64,000 nucleotides of DNA from Chionis minor (Eukaryota > Chordata > Aves > Charadriiformes > Chionididae). Shown piece by piece: positions 1 to 10,400 of the stretch. The stretch is taken from NCBI GenBank assembly GCA_013398295.1, contig VZSF01003321.1, positions 7,576 to 71,575 of the forward strand, read 5' to 3'. Numbering within the stretch: the stretch's first letter is position 1; each line of letters starts with the position of its first letter. The notes below the pieces were generated by a model. It was not told the origin of the DNA, did not search any database, and saw only the letters and a list, made by a program, of their open reading frames with translations. A program made the translations under genes and the position numbers.

Positions 1-450
1 AGGTGTGTGGCTGGCGTGTGCCCCGCACACACGTGCACGGGTCCATGGCACGCGGAGGAGTGGGTGGGCTGCGTGTTCATGTGTGTGTGCATGTGCATGT
101 GCATGCATGTGTGTGCGTGTGCATGTGTGCGGCCAGGTCGTCCACGTGTGCACACGAGCAGCCTGCTCCTGCTCACTGGGCATGCACACCAGTGCGTGCT
201 GGGGCAGCGCACACACACACGTCCATGCACACACATGCACACACATGCACATGTACACACACGCGTGTGGCACAGCCCTGTCTCCCTGCCCGCGGCCACG
301 GTGCACACACGTGCAGGCCTTGGCACAGCGTGTTTCCCAGGGGCGCTGGGGGGGAACTGGAGCGTGGGCGCTGGGTGAGAAATGGGGCTGGCACACCCTG
401 TGGTTGCACACACGTAGCAGGAGCGTGTGTGTGTGTGACATGGGGGGTGT
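1..450. repeat. TG/CA-rich alternating purine-pyrimidine sequence
   Basis: Positions 71-130 are almost pure TG/GCATG on the + strand. Positions 208-268 are almost pure CA/CATGCA, so the two blocks are roughly complementary and could pair as an imperfect hairpin with a spacer of about 78 bp. Alternating purine-pyrimidine runs of this kind can adopt Z-DNA, which is inference here. Open frames crossing this stretch in all three + frames are an effect of its composition and are not called as genes. The word content (GTGTGCATG) resembles the 31-bp array near the other end of the window. Confidence 0.8.
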
Positions 451-1034
451 CAGACTCCCGGCGCCACGGTGGTGTTTGGGGCAGGATGCCGAGCTGCAGC
501 TCCACGCGTGAAGGTCGGGCGTGGATGGGATAAACCGGAGCGTCGTGGTGGTCCATGGGCCACGGAGAGCAGCCGGCACGGAGGCTCCGCTGCAGCCCGG
601 ATCCCGCCCAGGGCAGAGCCCGCCAGGAGCACGGGGGTGTCACCCGTGGTGTCACCGCCACCGAGCCCCAGCCCCGCAGCAAGGCGCCTGGCAGGATGTG
701 GCACCGCTGGAAAAGCAGCGTGTTCCCATGGCCTGTCTGTCCAGCTCCGCTGGCCGCATCCCACCCGGCACTGCACGCGCCGTGCTCGGCCCCGGAGCTG
801 CTGGGGTCTCCGGGCAGCCCCTGGCAGCCTCCGCCCAGGGCCAGGCGTGACAGAGGCAGGAGGCACCAGTGGGACCAGTGCTCAGCACCAGCCCTAACCC
901 AGCCCAGCACCGCTGGGAGCGCAGGGCTGTATCCCCCTGGGGCCCTTGTGCGATCCGGCTCCCTCCCTCCCCGGTGTTCCCTTTTCCAGCCATCCCCCGC
1001 AGCCTGCCACTGCCCGACCCGGCGTCCCCAGACA
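451..1034. other. GC-rich non-coding filler
   Basis: Ordinary GC-rich sequence with scattered CpGs. Several overlapping open frames exist on both strands, none with a recognisable protein signature. I see no repeat, RNA gene or motif cluster here. Confidence 0.6.
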
Positions 1035-1315
1035 GACACTCGTCCCCTCTGGGTCAAGGCTGAAGGAAACCACACTAGCCTTTCAGCTGTTCTTTATCCC
1101 AGGGAGAAAAGCGTCATTAGCTCAGACATAACTGGAGGATATTCCAGAGCCCGTCGCTGTAAATACAGATCCTTGTGGCGGCGGCAGCTCGGCAGAAGGG
1201 CGATCCCAAACCCCCGGCTCCCTGGGTCACACTCTGCTTCCCGCGCGGCGTTTGCTCCCGCAGCTGGATAGGTCTGCACGCTTGATAGACTTCCAAATCC
1301 CAAACGCATGACATG
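1035..1315. promoter_or_regulatory. Weak AT-richer island, possible regulatory element
   Basis: The composition shifts to mixed AT-rich sequence around 1065-1170, with words such as CATTAGC, TAAATACAG and ATAACTGG, and again at 1270-1300. It then runs into the 12-bp minisatellite. A conserved non-coding element is possible, but this is one of the weaker islands. Confidence 0.25.
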
Positions 1316-1360
1316 TCAGCAGCTACCGCTGCCCTGCCAGCGATGCGGGACACGACACAG

Positions 1361-1551
1361 GATGCGATGCGGGATGCGATGCGGGATGCGATGCAGGATG
1401 CGATGCGGGATGCGATGTGGGATGCAATGTGGGGTGCGGTGCAGGATGTGATGCGGGAAGCGATGCAGGATGCGATGCGGGATGTGATGCAGGGTGTGAT
1501 GCGGGATGTGATGCAGGGTGTGATGCGGGATGCGATGCAGGATGTGCTGCC
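1361..1551 (+). repeat. 12-bp minisatellite, about 16 copies
   Basis: The tandem unit is GATGCGATGCGG with common variants (GATGTGATGCAG, GGTGTGATGCGG). A degenerate entry copy starts near 1342. Because the period is a multiple of three and contains no stop, it gives in-frame tetrapeptide repeats on both strands (Asp-Ala-Met-Arg on +, Ser-His-Pro-Ala on -). This inflates apparent open frames and is not evidence of a gene. The unit is CpG-rich, and TG variants suggest methylated-CpG decay. Confidence 0.93.
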
Positions 1552-2261
1552 TGCACAGTGCCTGTGGGGTCTGCCCTGGCCCCAGTGCCGGCTGCGGTGC
1601 AGCCTGGCTCGCATCGCCCTGTCCTGCAAGAGCCGCCAGGCCTGGTCACAGCCCGCAGTCGTGCACGTACCACCACCCTGTCCCTGCTGCTGCCCGCCCT
1701 GCGAGGGAGTCATTTCCAGCCTCGGCGTCACCCCCCTGCCCCAGGCTCCCCGGTGCTGCAGGAGCATCGCCAAAAGCCTCCCCTGCCCCAGGTGGGACCC
1801 TGCCCGCGGCAAGGAGCGGCCGGAGGGATGCGGCACTGGGGGGGGGGGGCNNGGGGGGGGGGGGGGGCTGAGCCGCGGGAGTCGGAGGCACCCACTGTTA
1901 CCAGGACAACTGGGTGCTCTCTGGAGCTGCTTGTTGCTGCTGCATCCCTGCAAACCTTCCCCCAGCCGCAGCACGAGCTCCGCGGCCGGCTGTGCCCCCA
2001 GCCCAAAGCAAGGTGAGGGGGGTCCTCAGCACCCCCCCAGCACCCTGGGCCAGGCAGAGCTCGGGAAGGCGCTGGAGACCCCACAGCCGGCACAAAGCAT
2101 CTCCCACGGTGATCCGTGCGAGCGCCTGGAGCCCCCAGCACCCTCCTCACCCCCGTGAACTGCTGGGAGTGGGGAAAACGCAGATCAGGGCGCTCGGCCC
2201 CATCGTGCCTGCGGAGCCGGGGAGGGGGGGGCTGGGTGTCAGCAGGAGCAGAGCGGCTCGC
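1552..2261. other. GC-rich non-coding filler around the G-tract
   Basis: Apart from the G-tract described separately, this is cytosine-rich ordinary sequence. No convincing coding or RNA signal. Confidence 0.55.
1838..1867. other. G-tract with a two-base assembly ambiguity (NN)
   Basis: Twelve Gs, one C, two Ns and fifteen more Gs in a row. The Ns at 1851-1852 fall in a homopolymer, where sequencing loses count, so the true length is unknown. The tract could form a G-quadruplex on the + strand (inference). Confidence 0.9.
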
Positions 2262-2620
2262 AGGGCATAATTAGAGCAGCGGCCACGCGTGCGGAGGTTG
2301 TAACACCAGGGCTTTGCCTGCTGGATGGGAATTAGACCTGTCCATTAAGGCTATAACAACCCACCAGGTTGACACCAGGTCCCCGGTGCCGCCACGGTCA
2401 TTACGCTGGCGCTGCCACTGCGGATAAAAGCATCCACCGCCACGGGCGCAGGCATCGCCGGGACAGCCAGCGCCGGGCAGGGACCAGCCGAACCCCGTCA
2501 CCCGCCAGGGGCTGCCGAGGCACCCGGCACTGTTGCGTTTCTAACACGGGGCTCTTATTTCCCCTTCATTTGGCACAGAAATCAGGGACAGGGGAGAGTC
2601 GCCGGGGTGGCAGCTACTCC
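2262..2620. promoter_or_regulatory. AT-richer island, candidate conserved non-coding element
   Basis: The segment 2262-2435 contains CATAATTAGAG, GGAATTAGACC, CCATTAAGGCTATAACAAC and GTCATTACGC. A second small patch at 2535-2600 reads into CTTATTTCCCCTTCATTTGG. The repeated ATTAG/ATTA cores are homeodomain-type words. Conservation is inferred from composition only. Confidence 0.35.
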
Positions 2621-2875
2621 ATGCCCGGCCCTGGGTGAGGATTCAGGGAAGACAGTGAGTCCAGCTCCTGGCCAGGGGGATGTGGGGATGCTGCAATCAG
2701 CCCCCAAGCTCCTGTGGCCCCCCATGGGCCCGATCCCTAGGGCTCGTCTCCCCCGAGGAGGGCACGGAGCAGCAGCTTTTCAGAAAGGCTGAGCAGGAGC
2801 GTCTCGGCTCGAGCCGCGGGGTGAGATGGGAGCAGACGGCAGCCCCCGAGGAGCTGGTGACCGCAGCCGCCTGTC

Positions 2876-3290
2876 TGAACCGCTTCCCGTAAACTTCCCT
2901 GCGAATTGCTCCAGTGGCAAAACAAAAGCAACGAGGACATCAGCAGGACAGAGGGACCGTCCCCACACCACCTGCCTGTGGCCACCGGTCACCGCCAAGG
3001 AACCTTCACGTGAAGTTTTCTGCTAGTGGTGGCAGGGAGAAAAGCAAAGGAGAAGGAGCAGGGGAAGCCCGTGCCATGGGCAGAAGAGGAAGGGTGGGAA
3101 CAAGCTGTGAAATAAATTTCACTTTGGGCGTTGTGATGGACCGGGGAGCGCTGCCGCAGCAGCGCAGCCAACAGCCGATCCCAAGCGGCTCCCGGACCTA
3201 TGGATGCGGCTGTGGTGCCTGGGAAGGTCAGTTTCAGCCTCTTAATTTTGATTCTTCCAGGCACTTTGTGCGCTGAAGGATGGACCAGGG
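2876..3290. promoter_or_regulatory. AT-richer patches with two short palindromes
   Basis: CTTCACGTGAAG at 3004-3015 is a perfect 12-bp palindrome centred on a CACGTG E-box. GTGAAATAAATTTCAC at 3107-3122 is a near-perfect palindrome. A third patch at 3225-3270 reads TCTTAATTTTGATTCTTCC. These may be protein-binding sites. No transcription start or coding signal accompanies them. Confidence 0.35.
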
Positions 3291-3754
3291 CTGATCCTGC
3301 GTCCGTCTGCGCCAACGCGGAGATGATGCCTTGGCACAAGGCAAGGCAGCATGAAGGACTTGAGGCGCCGGGCCAGGCCTGCTGGGGAGAGTTTCTGGAA
3401 GAAATTGGGAGAAATTGGAAGAGTTTCTGCTGGGTGAGGGTGCAGAGGCCGCCTCCTGGACCTGTGGGATCAAGGGGATCGGTGGGGAGATGGTGCAGGG
3501 GACACCTGTGGGATTTTCACCTTTGGGTCTCCACACACCAGGAAGCAGCCCTGCTCCATCCCGGGGTTCAGTGAGGATAAATCCCTCCAGATCCCAGCGT
3601 GCTGGGAGATCCTCTGGGAGCTGGAGCAGCCTGGCAAGGAGCAAGCTCACCCCCATTCCTGCCCATTCCCGCTGCAGGGCTGCCCGCAGCCTCCGGCCAC
3701 CGGAGCCATTTCACCACCCAAAGCGGCAGCGGTAGCCGGAGCGCGCCTGCACAG
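3291..3754. other. Non-coding filler
   Basis: Mixed GC-rich sequence with a short local duplication of GAAATTGGGA/GAAATTGGAA near 3400-3420. Nothing else stands out. Confidence 0.55.
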
Positions 3755-3860
3755 AGCAACCGATCAAGAGCAAGAAATTTTGCATAAATATTCATCTCGA
3801 TTAATAAACATGAGGGCTGCAGAAAGCCTGGCTGAAGCTGTCAGCGGGGATGTTATCTCG
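3755..3860. promoter_or_regulatory. AT-rich island with POU/homeodomain-like words
   Basis: Contains TTTTGCATAAATATTCATC followed by GATTAATAAACATG. TTTGCATAA resembles a degenerate POU octamer, GATTAAT a homeodomain core and TAAACA a forkhead core. The island is sharply bounded by GC-rich flanks. Candidate enhancer, by inference. Confidence 0.4.
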
Positions 3861-4470
3861 GCTGCTCAGTCTTGCAGGAGCGCGGTGTTCAACGCCGACA
3901 CCTGATGGGTTCTCGCAGCAGGAAAACCCAGAGGCTGGATGTTGGAAAGCCGCTCGGCCGCATCCCCTGTCCCCTCCTCAGCAGGGGAGTGACATCTCCA
4001 GGGGGCTGGAGCCCCAGTGCCTCCCATTAAGCCGTGAACTGGAATGCACGGGGTGCAGGAGGCTATGGGAGATGAGGGCAATGCCGGGCTGCACCCGAGG
4101 GAAGCTGCCTGGGTCACCTCTGCCGCGGGTGCTGTGCGCTCTGCACCCCCTCGGTGACAGCGCCGCGGAGGCACAGGGACCGCAGCCACGGCACAGTCGG
4201 TCCCTGCCATGGCGCGGTGGCGTGGCGGCCACTGTGCCACCACTCCCCACCCCTGGAGTGTGCGGGGAGGCGGATCTGGCTATATTCAGCCTCCGCCATG
4301 GGGAAAATTGAGGCACGGGCAAAGGGACAGGCCCAGGGCTGCCAGGGGAGACGGTGGCGGAGGCAGACGCTCCGTCCTGGCCCCATGGGAGCCGTGGCAT
4401 CGCCGGCAGTGCCAGGTTCCGCGTGGTTCCTTCAGGACTCTGCCTTTGTCACTCTGCCAGCAACCCGGGG
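3861..4470. other. GC-rich non-coding filler
   Basis: No repeat, gene or motif cluster recognised. Open frames on both strands overlap one another and have no family resemblance. Confidence 0.55.
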
Positions 4471-4600
4471 CATAAACAAGTGCCTGACATTTCCGCACCG
4501 CCGCCAGGCCCCTTGGATAAAAGCAGAACATAATTAGCAAATTAATCAGGAGACAATAGCCGGGGATCCAACGCTGCCGAGCTGTCATTAGCTCCGTGCG
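4471..4600. promoter_or_regulatory. AT-rich island, candidate conserved non-coding element
   Basis: Reads through CATAATTAGCAAATTAATC, GGAGACAATAG and GCTGTCATTAGC. Three ATTA-type cores lie within about 60 bp. The flanks are GC-rich. Confidence 0.4.
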
Positions 4601-4784
4601 GAGCTGACCCAGGGCATGTTCGGGGCCAGGCAAACCGGGGACAGCCGCGCTCGGGGAAGGAGCAGTGGCAGTCCCTGTGTCCCCGCCAGCCTCGTGGCCC
4701 CTGCCACGTCCCCCACTGTGGCAGCTGGCAGGGCAGGAGGGGACGTCTGGCATTTCGTGCCCTGTCAGGAGCCCGGGAACGAAG

Positions 4785-5070
4785 CCTTCAAAGGGCAGCA
4801 CCTTGCCTCGCTCGTCAGAACATTTAAAAAGCGTGAATCGCAGCGAATTTGCATTCAGCTTATTAGACGCCCTGCAAATACGGCGAACCTCGTTCAAACA
4901 CATTTCAGTGATAAAATGATATTGACTCTGAGTAATTAAAAATCATTTCCATATTCAAATACGGCTGATTGAGGAGAAATGGCTTCCTTTTAATTGCCTG
5001 GAGGGGAATTATCAACTTTTGGAGCGTGCAGCCCGGCAAATGCATCTTCACTTGGCAGCCTGCAAAAGAC
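4785..5070. promoter_or_regulatory. Strong AT-rich island with exact POU octamer
   Basis: About 285 bp of balanced, non-repetitive AT-rich sequence between GC-rich flanks. It holds an exact octamer ATTTGCAT at 4847-4854, TAATTA at 4933-4938, GCTTATTAGAC, CATATTCAAATACGG and TTTTAATTGCC. The complexity and sharp edges are typical of vertebrate conserved non-coding elements. A GGA microsatellite follows directly. No open frame here has protein-like content. Confidence 0.5.
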
Positions 5071-5074
5071 CCAT

Positions 5075-5156
5075 GGAGGAGGAGGAGGAGGAGGAGAAGA
5101 GGAGGAGGAAGAGGAGGTGTAGGAAGAGGAGGAGGAGGAGAAGTAGGTGTAGGAGG
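5075..5156 (+). repeat. GGA/GAGGA microsatellite
   Basis: Purine-rich (GGA)n with GAA, and two interruptions of AGGTGTAGGA, which suggests an internal duplication of a block of about 35 bp. On the - strand it reads as runs of Ser, Leu or Pro codons depending on frame. Confidence 0.92.
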
Positions 5157-5162
5157 GCTGGC

Positions 5163-6525
5163 AGGCAGGCAGTGCTCGGGGTGAAGGTGTAACCGGTGAG
5201 GCCGAGGAGCCGGGCAGACCCTGCTGCCCACGAGAGTCTTCCCTGGCACCTCTGCATGGTCCTCGACCCTGAACCGATGCCATCCTTCCCCTCTCCTCGT
5301 CCATGGGTTCTTCCCAGGGAAATGTGGCCTCCCAGCCCCTGTGGCAGCAGGGTTACAGGCTGCGCCGTGCTGGGGGCTCTGGGCAGCCCTGAATTCCCCG
5401 TTGCTCGGGATGGGATGCTCTGGCTGAGCTTTGAGCAGCCCCGATCCTGCACAAGCCCACGGAAGCGAGAAGGGCAGGGACGTGCCCTGGCACCGGTGAC
5501 AGCCCCTCACTGCCCCATTTGGGTCATTTGCGAGTGTCCAGGGAGCGCCCAGCGGCTGCATTTCGCCACCAAAATCCCCTCTCCAAACCCCCCACTGCAG
5601 CCAAGCTGCCACCAGCGCAGCCCCTCTTGCCCCGCGAGCCACCCCGGGGTGCCACCACACTGTCACCACCATCTGGTGTCGGTGGGACGGTGAGGCTCCC
5701 TGGGCGCAGAGCTCTTGGGGCCACGTTTCCCAGCCCCTCCAGCACCTCCCAGCAGGATTTTGGCCTCTGCTTGGTTTCCTAGGGAAACCAGGCTGCAGCT
5801 CGGCTCAGCCTCCGCACACGTGTGCGTGCACGGGGGGACGTGGGCGTGCGTGGGGACGTGGGTGCCCCACACCCTCCATCTCCCCCTTCCAGCTCTCACA
5901 AGCGTGGGGACCCTCCGTGCAGAGTGTGAAGCCACCCAAACGCCCGAGGTGGGGTCCAGAGCGGAGCAGAGCACCCGTTCCTGGGTGCCCCCACAGCAGA
6001 GGTCCCTGGGGAGCAGCGCTGCCAGGGGCGATGCACGTCCATGAGGACACTCCGTGCTGCCTCACCACCCCCAGCCCTCAAGACCCATCCAGGGCTGCTC
6101 AGCACCCGGCAGAATTGGGTCCAGCCTCCCTGAGGCTCCGTGTGCGACAGGACAGGAGGGAGGCTCAGCCCCAGCTGTCCCCGTGTCCCGGCAGCACGCT
6201 CCCTGGTGGCATGGCCGTTTCCATGCTCCATTGCCCTTCCAACAGATCCGAAAGTGCACTCACTTTGCTCTCATCGATCCCCTCTCGCCCGGAGCTGTCG
6301 CTCACTCTGTGGGGACCGACCACACCGGTGGCAAAGCCCTGTGCTCCGTGTCCTCAGCTACGGGGGACGCGCAAGAGCTCCCCGCGTGCATGAACCCAGC
6401 GCCAGGCAGGGATGCACAGCACCTCGGGGTGCAGCCAGAGCCCGGCACTGGGTCAGGGAGAAGGGAGAAGGTGGGGATCAGCCCTGCAGCCCCCCCAGGA
6501 CAGCCCTGCTCCCGCAGAGCTGCTC
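5163..6525. other. GC-rich non-coding filler
   Basis: Mostly CC/GG-rich sequence. A short CACGTGTGCGTGCACGG run near 5815-5870 repeats ACGTGGG/GCGTG words. No supported gene. Frames on both strands are open but without family signature. Confidence 0.55.
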
Positions 6526-6529
6526 TGCC

Positions 6530-6760
6530 TCAGCCCCACGCATCCACGTGATGCCTTCTCCTCCAAGTGAACTTCTAGCTGCGGATTTGCGAAAGGCAGA
6601 GGGGCCACCGTCATCAGCGTCAAATGGAGCCATTGCATCTGGGTCCGCCAGCTGCCTCCGCAAAAAATGCACCTCAATGGACCATTTTCCACAGACGATG
6701 AGTCGATCAGCAGGTGAGATCATCCACCCCACAATCAGGGGGTGAAGGGAGAGGCAGGAG
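6530..6760 (+). other. Island with an open frame ending at a splice-donor-like site
   Basis: This less GC-rich patch reads open on the + strand, within a frame open from 6140 to 6745, and reaches CAG|GTGAGA, with the exon side ending at 6713. No convincing branch or polypyrimidine acceptor precedes it, and the peptide matches no family I know. The - strand is open across it as well. It is either a conserved non-coding element or a lone exon candidate; I favour the first. Confidence 0.2.
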
Positions 6761-6909
6761 AAGTCTCCTCTGAGAGCAGAGGTGCATCCCGTGCTGGGCT
6801 GGCCAGGGAGCAGGAGGAGCAGGAGGAGCAGGAAATGAGGAAGGCAGCGCTGCCTCTGCATGGGCTTTGCCCCAGGATGGGCGCGGAGCCGCCGGAGGCG
6901 CGTGGGTAG

Positions 6910-7060
6910 CGGATCAAAGATGATGTGTGTGCCAGTTCTAGCTTCCAGGCCAGCCTGTGGTCAGCCACTAAGCTCCCGCTGATGAATTTTCCAGCCAGGT
7001 TTGCCGAGATGAACCCAAAGAAGGTCCTTCCCTCCCCAGCATCGCTCCCGCTGCGCAGCC
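6910..7060. promoter_or_regulatory. Weak AT-richer island
   Basis: Contains GGATCAAAGATGATGTGTG, a TCF/LEF-like ATCAAAG word, and TGATGAATTTTCC. It sits in an otherwise GC-rich stretch. Weak candidate element. Confidence 0.28.
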
Positions 7061-7454
7061 GGTCAGACCGCACAACCCCAGCTCGCAGACAAGCCACCGG
7101 TGCGTGGGGTGAAGGCAGGTCCAGGAAGGTTTTGGAAGTGTTTTGGGGTTTTTTTAATAACCCAGAGCTCTGGGTAGAAAAGCATCAGGGAGAGCCCAGT
7201 GTGCTCCTGTGACTGGGGCTTACAGGGACACCGGTCCTGAGAATGGGGATAAAGCCAGACTTGTGGGCACCACAGATCTCTCCCAGGAGCTGCCGATTCC
7301 TTCCAACCCCCTTCATCCCGCAGGGTTACAGTCCCGGATCCCCCATCCGGGTTCCCCGTAGCCCTGCTCCACGGAAGCGCCATGGCAGGAATGGGGTCAT
7401 GGCCAGCACCGGGGCTGTCTCACCCAGCGGGACGCTCGCCCTGGCACCCACTGC
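7061..7454. other. GC-rich non-coding filler with a short T-run
   Basis: The one irregular spot is TTTTGGGGTTTTTTTAATAA near 7141-7160. Otherwise unremarkable. Confidence 0.5.
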
Positions 7455-7950
7455 TGGCAAGGGAAAAATATTGAAGATAAAGCCGGAGTCAGAGGAATTA
7501 AAGAACCATAATTAAAGAAAATTTTGCAGCATGTTGAAGGCAGAATAGGATCATTGTGTTTGCCTCCCACATCCCAGATGGATGCACGAGGGCTGCAGAC
7601 AACGTCGAAGCATGCGGAGAAGAGGAGAGGAAGGGAGTGAGCTAGACCGGGACGTGTGTGAGCAGAAATTGAATTTTTATCAGTTTCTATGTAGATTGTG
7701 TTTATTCATCTGTCTCCTATCCATCTCCCCCTGCATCTCCTATTTCTTTTACAAAATTACTTTCCTCCTTTGGCCTAATTTTGTTTGTACAGATAGCAGC
7801 TGCTTTCTTCCATTTCAGCATAAAAAATATCATCGTAAATGAGGTGCTATATATCCCCAGCAGAAGTTTTAGCAGCTACCCGGAGCACATTAGCCTTTTG
7901 CTCCTGCAGGGCTGCATTTCCGTCATAAAAAGCTAACGCTTGCTGCCCAC
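7455..7950. promoter_or_regulatory. Long AT-rich island pair
   Basis: Two sub-islands, 7455-7580 and 7650-7950, separated by a short GC-richer stretch. The first has AAAATATTGAAGATAAAG and CCATAATTAAAGAAAATTTT. The second runs AATTGAATTTTTATCAG, GTGTTTATTCATC, TTTGGCCTAATTTTGTTTG and CATAAAAAATATCATCG, then GGTGCTATATATCC. It is non-repetitive and sharply bounded. Strong candidate regulatory block. An open frame across 7582-7842 is driven by composition. Confidence 0.45.
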
Positions 7951-8785
7951 CCTCGCAGAAAAAGGTTCCTGCCACTTCTGCCACCGTGGGTGGCTGTGGG
8001 ACCCGTGGGGCCACGCTGAGCCTTTGGGGTCACAGAGGATGGGCGAACAGCCCCAAAACTGTCCCAGGTCCCCAGGGGACACCCTCCTGCTGTGGGAACA
8101 GGGCCCGGCACGGGGGGGTGCTGCTCCCAGGGGCTGGGTGCTGCCCATCACCCAGGGGTGCTTCGACCCATGCAGCCCCAGGCTCGCTCCGCTGATGTTT
8201 ACTAAGCATCCTGCCACCAGAGGGATGGAGCTGGGATCATCCAGAGTACCGAAAAGGGCATTTCTTGTTGGTACCTGTCACTCGGCTTCTCCCCCAGCAC
8301 CACTGGCTGAGTCGGCTTCCCTGGGAAGGTCAAGTGGAGATGCCCAGGCAGCAGCCTGGATCGCCGGGGAGCCCGGAGCAGAGCCTTGGGGTGCTCCTGA
8401 AAGCCAGGAGTCCTAGAGGGGAGACCCATGGCCAGGCAGAACCCTGCATCCCAAGGTAGGATCCGACCCCCGTGTCCTTGGGTACCAACAGGGACGGCAT
8501 CTCGCTGCGATAGCCAGGACCTCCAGACCCATCTCCGTACCCCCAGGGCCAGGCTGAGCGCGGTTCTTCCATGCCCAAACCCCCAACAACAGCCGCTCAG
8601 TCCCACGGAGCCAGAGAAAACTCCCCGGCGAGATCCCAGCTCCGCCAGCAACACCTGGGGAGACGCAGCCAGCTTTGCCAAAAGGATGTTTCCTGGGGAG
8701 AAGGTCCCCGGGAGGACTTTGCCGTCGGAGGAGGAGAGGAGCCAGTGGCTCCGTGCCGCCCTCCCCTGCGCGGGGAACTGGCCGC
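7951..8785. other. GC-rich non-coding filler
   Basis: Ordinary sequence apart from a CTCF-like word at 8214, listed separately. Confidence 0.55.
8214..8225 (+). promoter_or_regulatory. CTCF-like core, + orientation
   Basis: CCACCAGAGGGA matches 11 of 12 positions of the core CCASYAGRKGGC. One core word in 64 kb is weak evidence; occupancy data would be needed. Confidence 0.25.
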
Positions 8786-9060
8786 TCTCAGCGCCGCCTT
8801 AGCAAACAAAATTGCTTTGTGTTGTGCCTTGCATTAGGGAAACTCAACTGTGCAGCGTGATTGATTCTCCCCCAGGGTCCACCATCAAAAATGTATGGAA
8901 TTACTCATGCAAAGTCCCACTTACACATGGGTCTTTTGTGAGGACATTAAAATACCAGCGTTTGTCAGTCACTTACCCACTGTTTGCGATTTGCTCCCAT
9001 TTATTATCATGAACAAACCAGCACTGATTCTATTTTCGACTCCTTACACGTCACGCTGAG
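8786..9060. promoter_or_regulatory. AT-rich island, candidate conserved non-coding element
   Basis: About 275 bp with TTAGCAAACAAAATTGC, GTGATTGATTCTCC, AAAATGTATGGAATTACTC, CATTAAAATACC and CATGAACAAACC. Forkhead-like AACAAA words occur twice. Flanked on both sides by GC-rich filler. Non-repetitive and not protein-like. Confidence 0.48.
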
Positions 9061-9162
9061 CTCCCAGGCTCCCCGGCGCGGCAGCGCGTGCTCGGCACAG
9101 CACGGCTCCGGCCCCCCCAGTACCTGCTAGAGGCACGGCCCGCCCGTACCCCACTGTGCCAT

Positions 9163-9321
9163 GGGCAAAGCCCGCCTGGGGGGAGGCTGGGAGAGCACTA
9201 GGATGCGCAGGATGCTCAGCATCAGCCCCCCCCCCATCCTCTCCCAACTCCTTTCCCACCTCTGATGGGGGTAAAGCCCAGCTGGGGGGAAGCTGGGGGA
9301 GCATTGGGATGCTCAGGATGG
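9163..9321 (+). repeat. Local direct duplication, about 50-bp units 106 bp apart
   Basis: A segment starting GGGCAAAGCCCGCCTGGGG at 9163 is echoed from about 9269 (GGTAAAGCCCAGCTGGGG), and both copies continue with GGAGAGCA-type sequence and GATGCTCAGGATG. Identity is high but imperfect. The spacer contains a run of Cs. Confidence 0.75.
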
Positions 9322-9519
9322 GAAGGTTCTTTATCCTTGACCAGGATCCGGGCTCTCCCCCAGCCCCTGCCTGGCATTCCCTGCATCCCTCCGGGCCAGC
9401 CCGGATGCAATGGGTGTCCAGCCCTGTGGGGAAGCCACAGCAGCCAGCTGCTGGTTGCAGCCCAGGCTCCCGGAGCTGGGGGCGGGTGGTGGAACAAGCA
9501 CATTTACACACACAGCACA

Positions 9520-9740
9520 GGGAGGCGAAGGAATGTGAAGAATACAATATACTGTGTTCACTGGGCTCCTCTCGCTGGGAGGAACGGGGCTTGAATCACA
9601 TAACGTTTCCCCTCTGCTCTCAAAGCATTTCAACTTGTAATGCATTTCCCTCCCCACCTGAGCACCTTGCAGAGTCAAAAAGACAAATTTCCCAAGGCTT
9701 CAAAAGCTGCTGAGAGCCACAGCTTCGCTCTTCAAAACCA
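9520..9740. promoter_or_regulatory. AT-richer island, candidate element
   Basis: Contains GAATACAATATACTG, CACATAACG, CATTTCAACTTGTAATGC and AAAAAGACAAATTTCC. Non-repetitive, moderately AT-rich and bounded by GC-rich flanks. Confidence 0.38.
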
Positions 9741-10204
9741 TCACTCATTTACCCAAACAGCCTCGGCTTTCAGCAGCTCCTGCCCTCCCTCCCTGTCCCC
9801 TCCTCTCCCATCCCAAATCACAAATCAGTGTTTTCCTGGGCTTTGGGAGAGGGTGCCAAGCTCAGGCGCAGCCTCCGAAACACAGGGGGACATGGCACCG
9901 TGCCTCCCCCTGCCCACCTGCCCGTCAATCCGAGAAGGGATCCCCAAAGCCTGGAAAGCTGAGGAGGATTTAGAGCAAGGCGGGTCTGGGGGCTCTGGCT
10001 GCAGGGAGAAGGGACGTGGGAAGGCTGGATACGGCCCCTGCCCTCAGGGAAGACAGTGTGTGGTGGAGCAGAGCCCGGCGCAGGCGAGGACGATGCCGTG
10101 GGCCCCGCGAGCAGCACCCGAAGCGGCAGCGATGCCCTTAGCACCCACGGGGACGGCACCGTCTGCCACCAGCACCCGACCCTCCGCTGCATCCTGGCAG
10201 GACA
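9741..10204. other. Non-coding filler
   Basis: Pyrimidine-rich at 9770-9840, then GC-rich. A long open frame crosses it (9640-10668) without recognisable content. Confidence 0.5.
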
Positions 10205-10400
10205 GCGTGTCACTACATGGGCAAGTTCCGCCACATCACCCAGTAATTGCGCCTCCCGAAAAGCGATTACCACGTCACCGACCCTCCGGCTTCAGAGCCA
10301 AGAGATTATTTATTTATCCAATAAGGAGGTGGCAGCCCTGGAAGGTCCCCTGGCACTGGGGCAGGGCACTTAACGTCCCATTAGGTGGCCATGCTGTGCT
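10205..10400. promoter_or_regulatory. Island with GTAATTGC/GATTACC and a TATTTATTTATCC run
   Basis: Positions 10240-10340 read CAGTAATTGCGCCTCCC, AAGCGATTACCACGTCACC and GAGATTATTTATTTATCC, then CAATAAGG. ATTAC/GTAAT words occur in both orientations about 25 bp apart. Candidate regulatory element. Confidence 0.38.

Noticed and set aside
1117..2158. Long frames with Asp-Ala-Met-Arg or Ser-His-Pro-Ala repeats
   Set aside because: 12-bp minisatellite artefact that also crosses NN in a G-tract.
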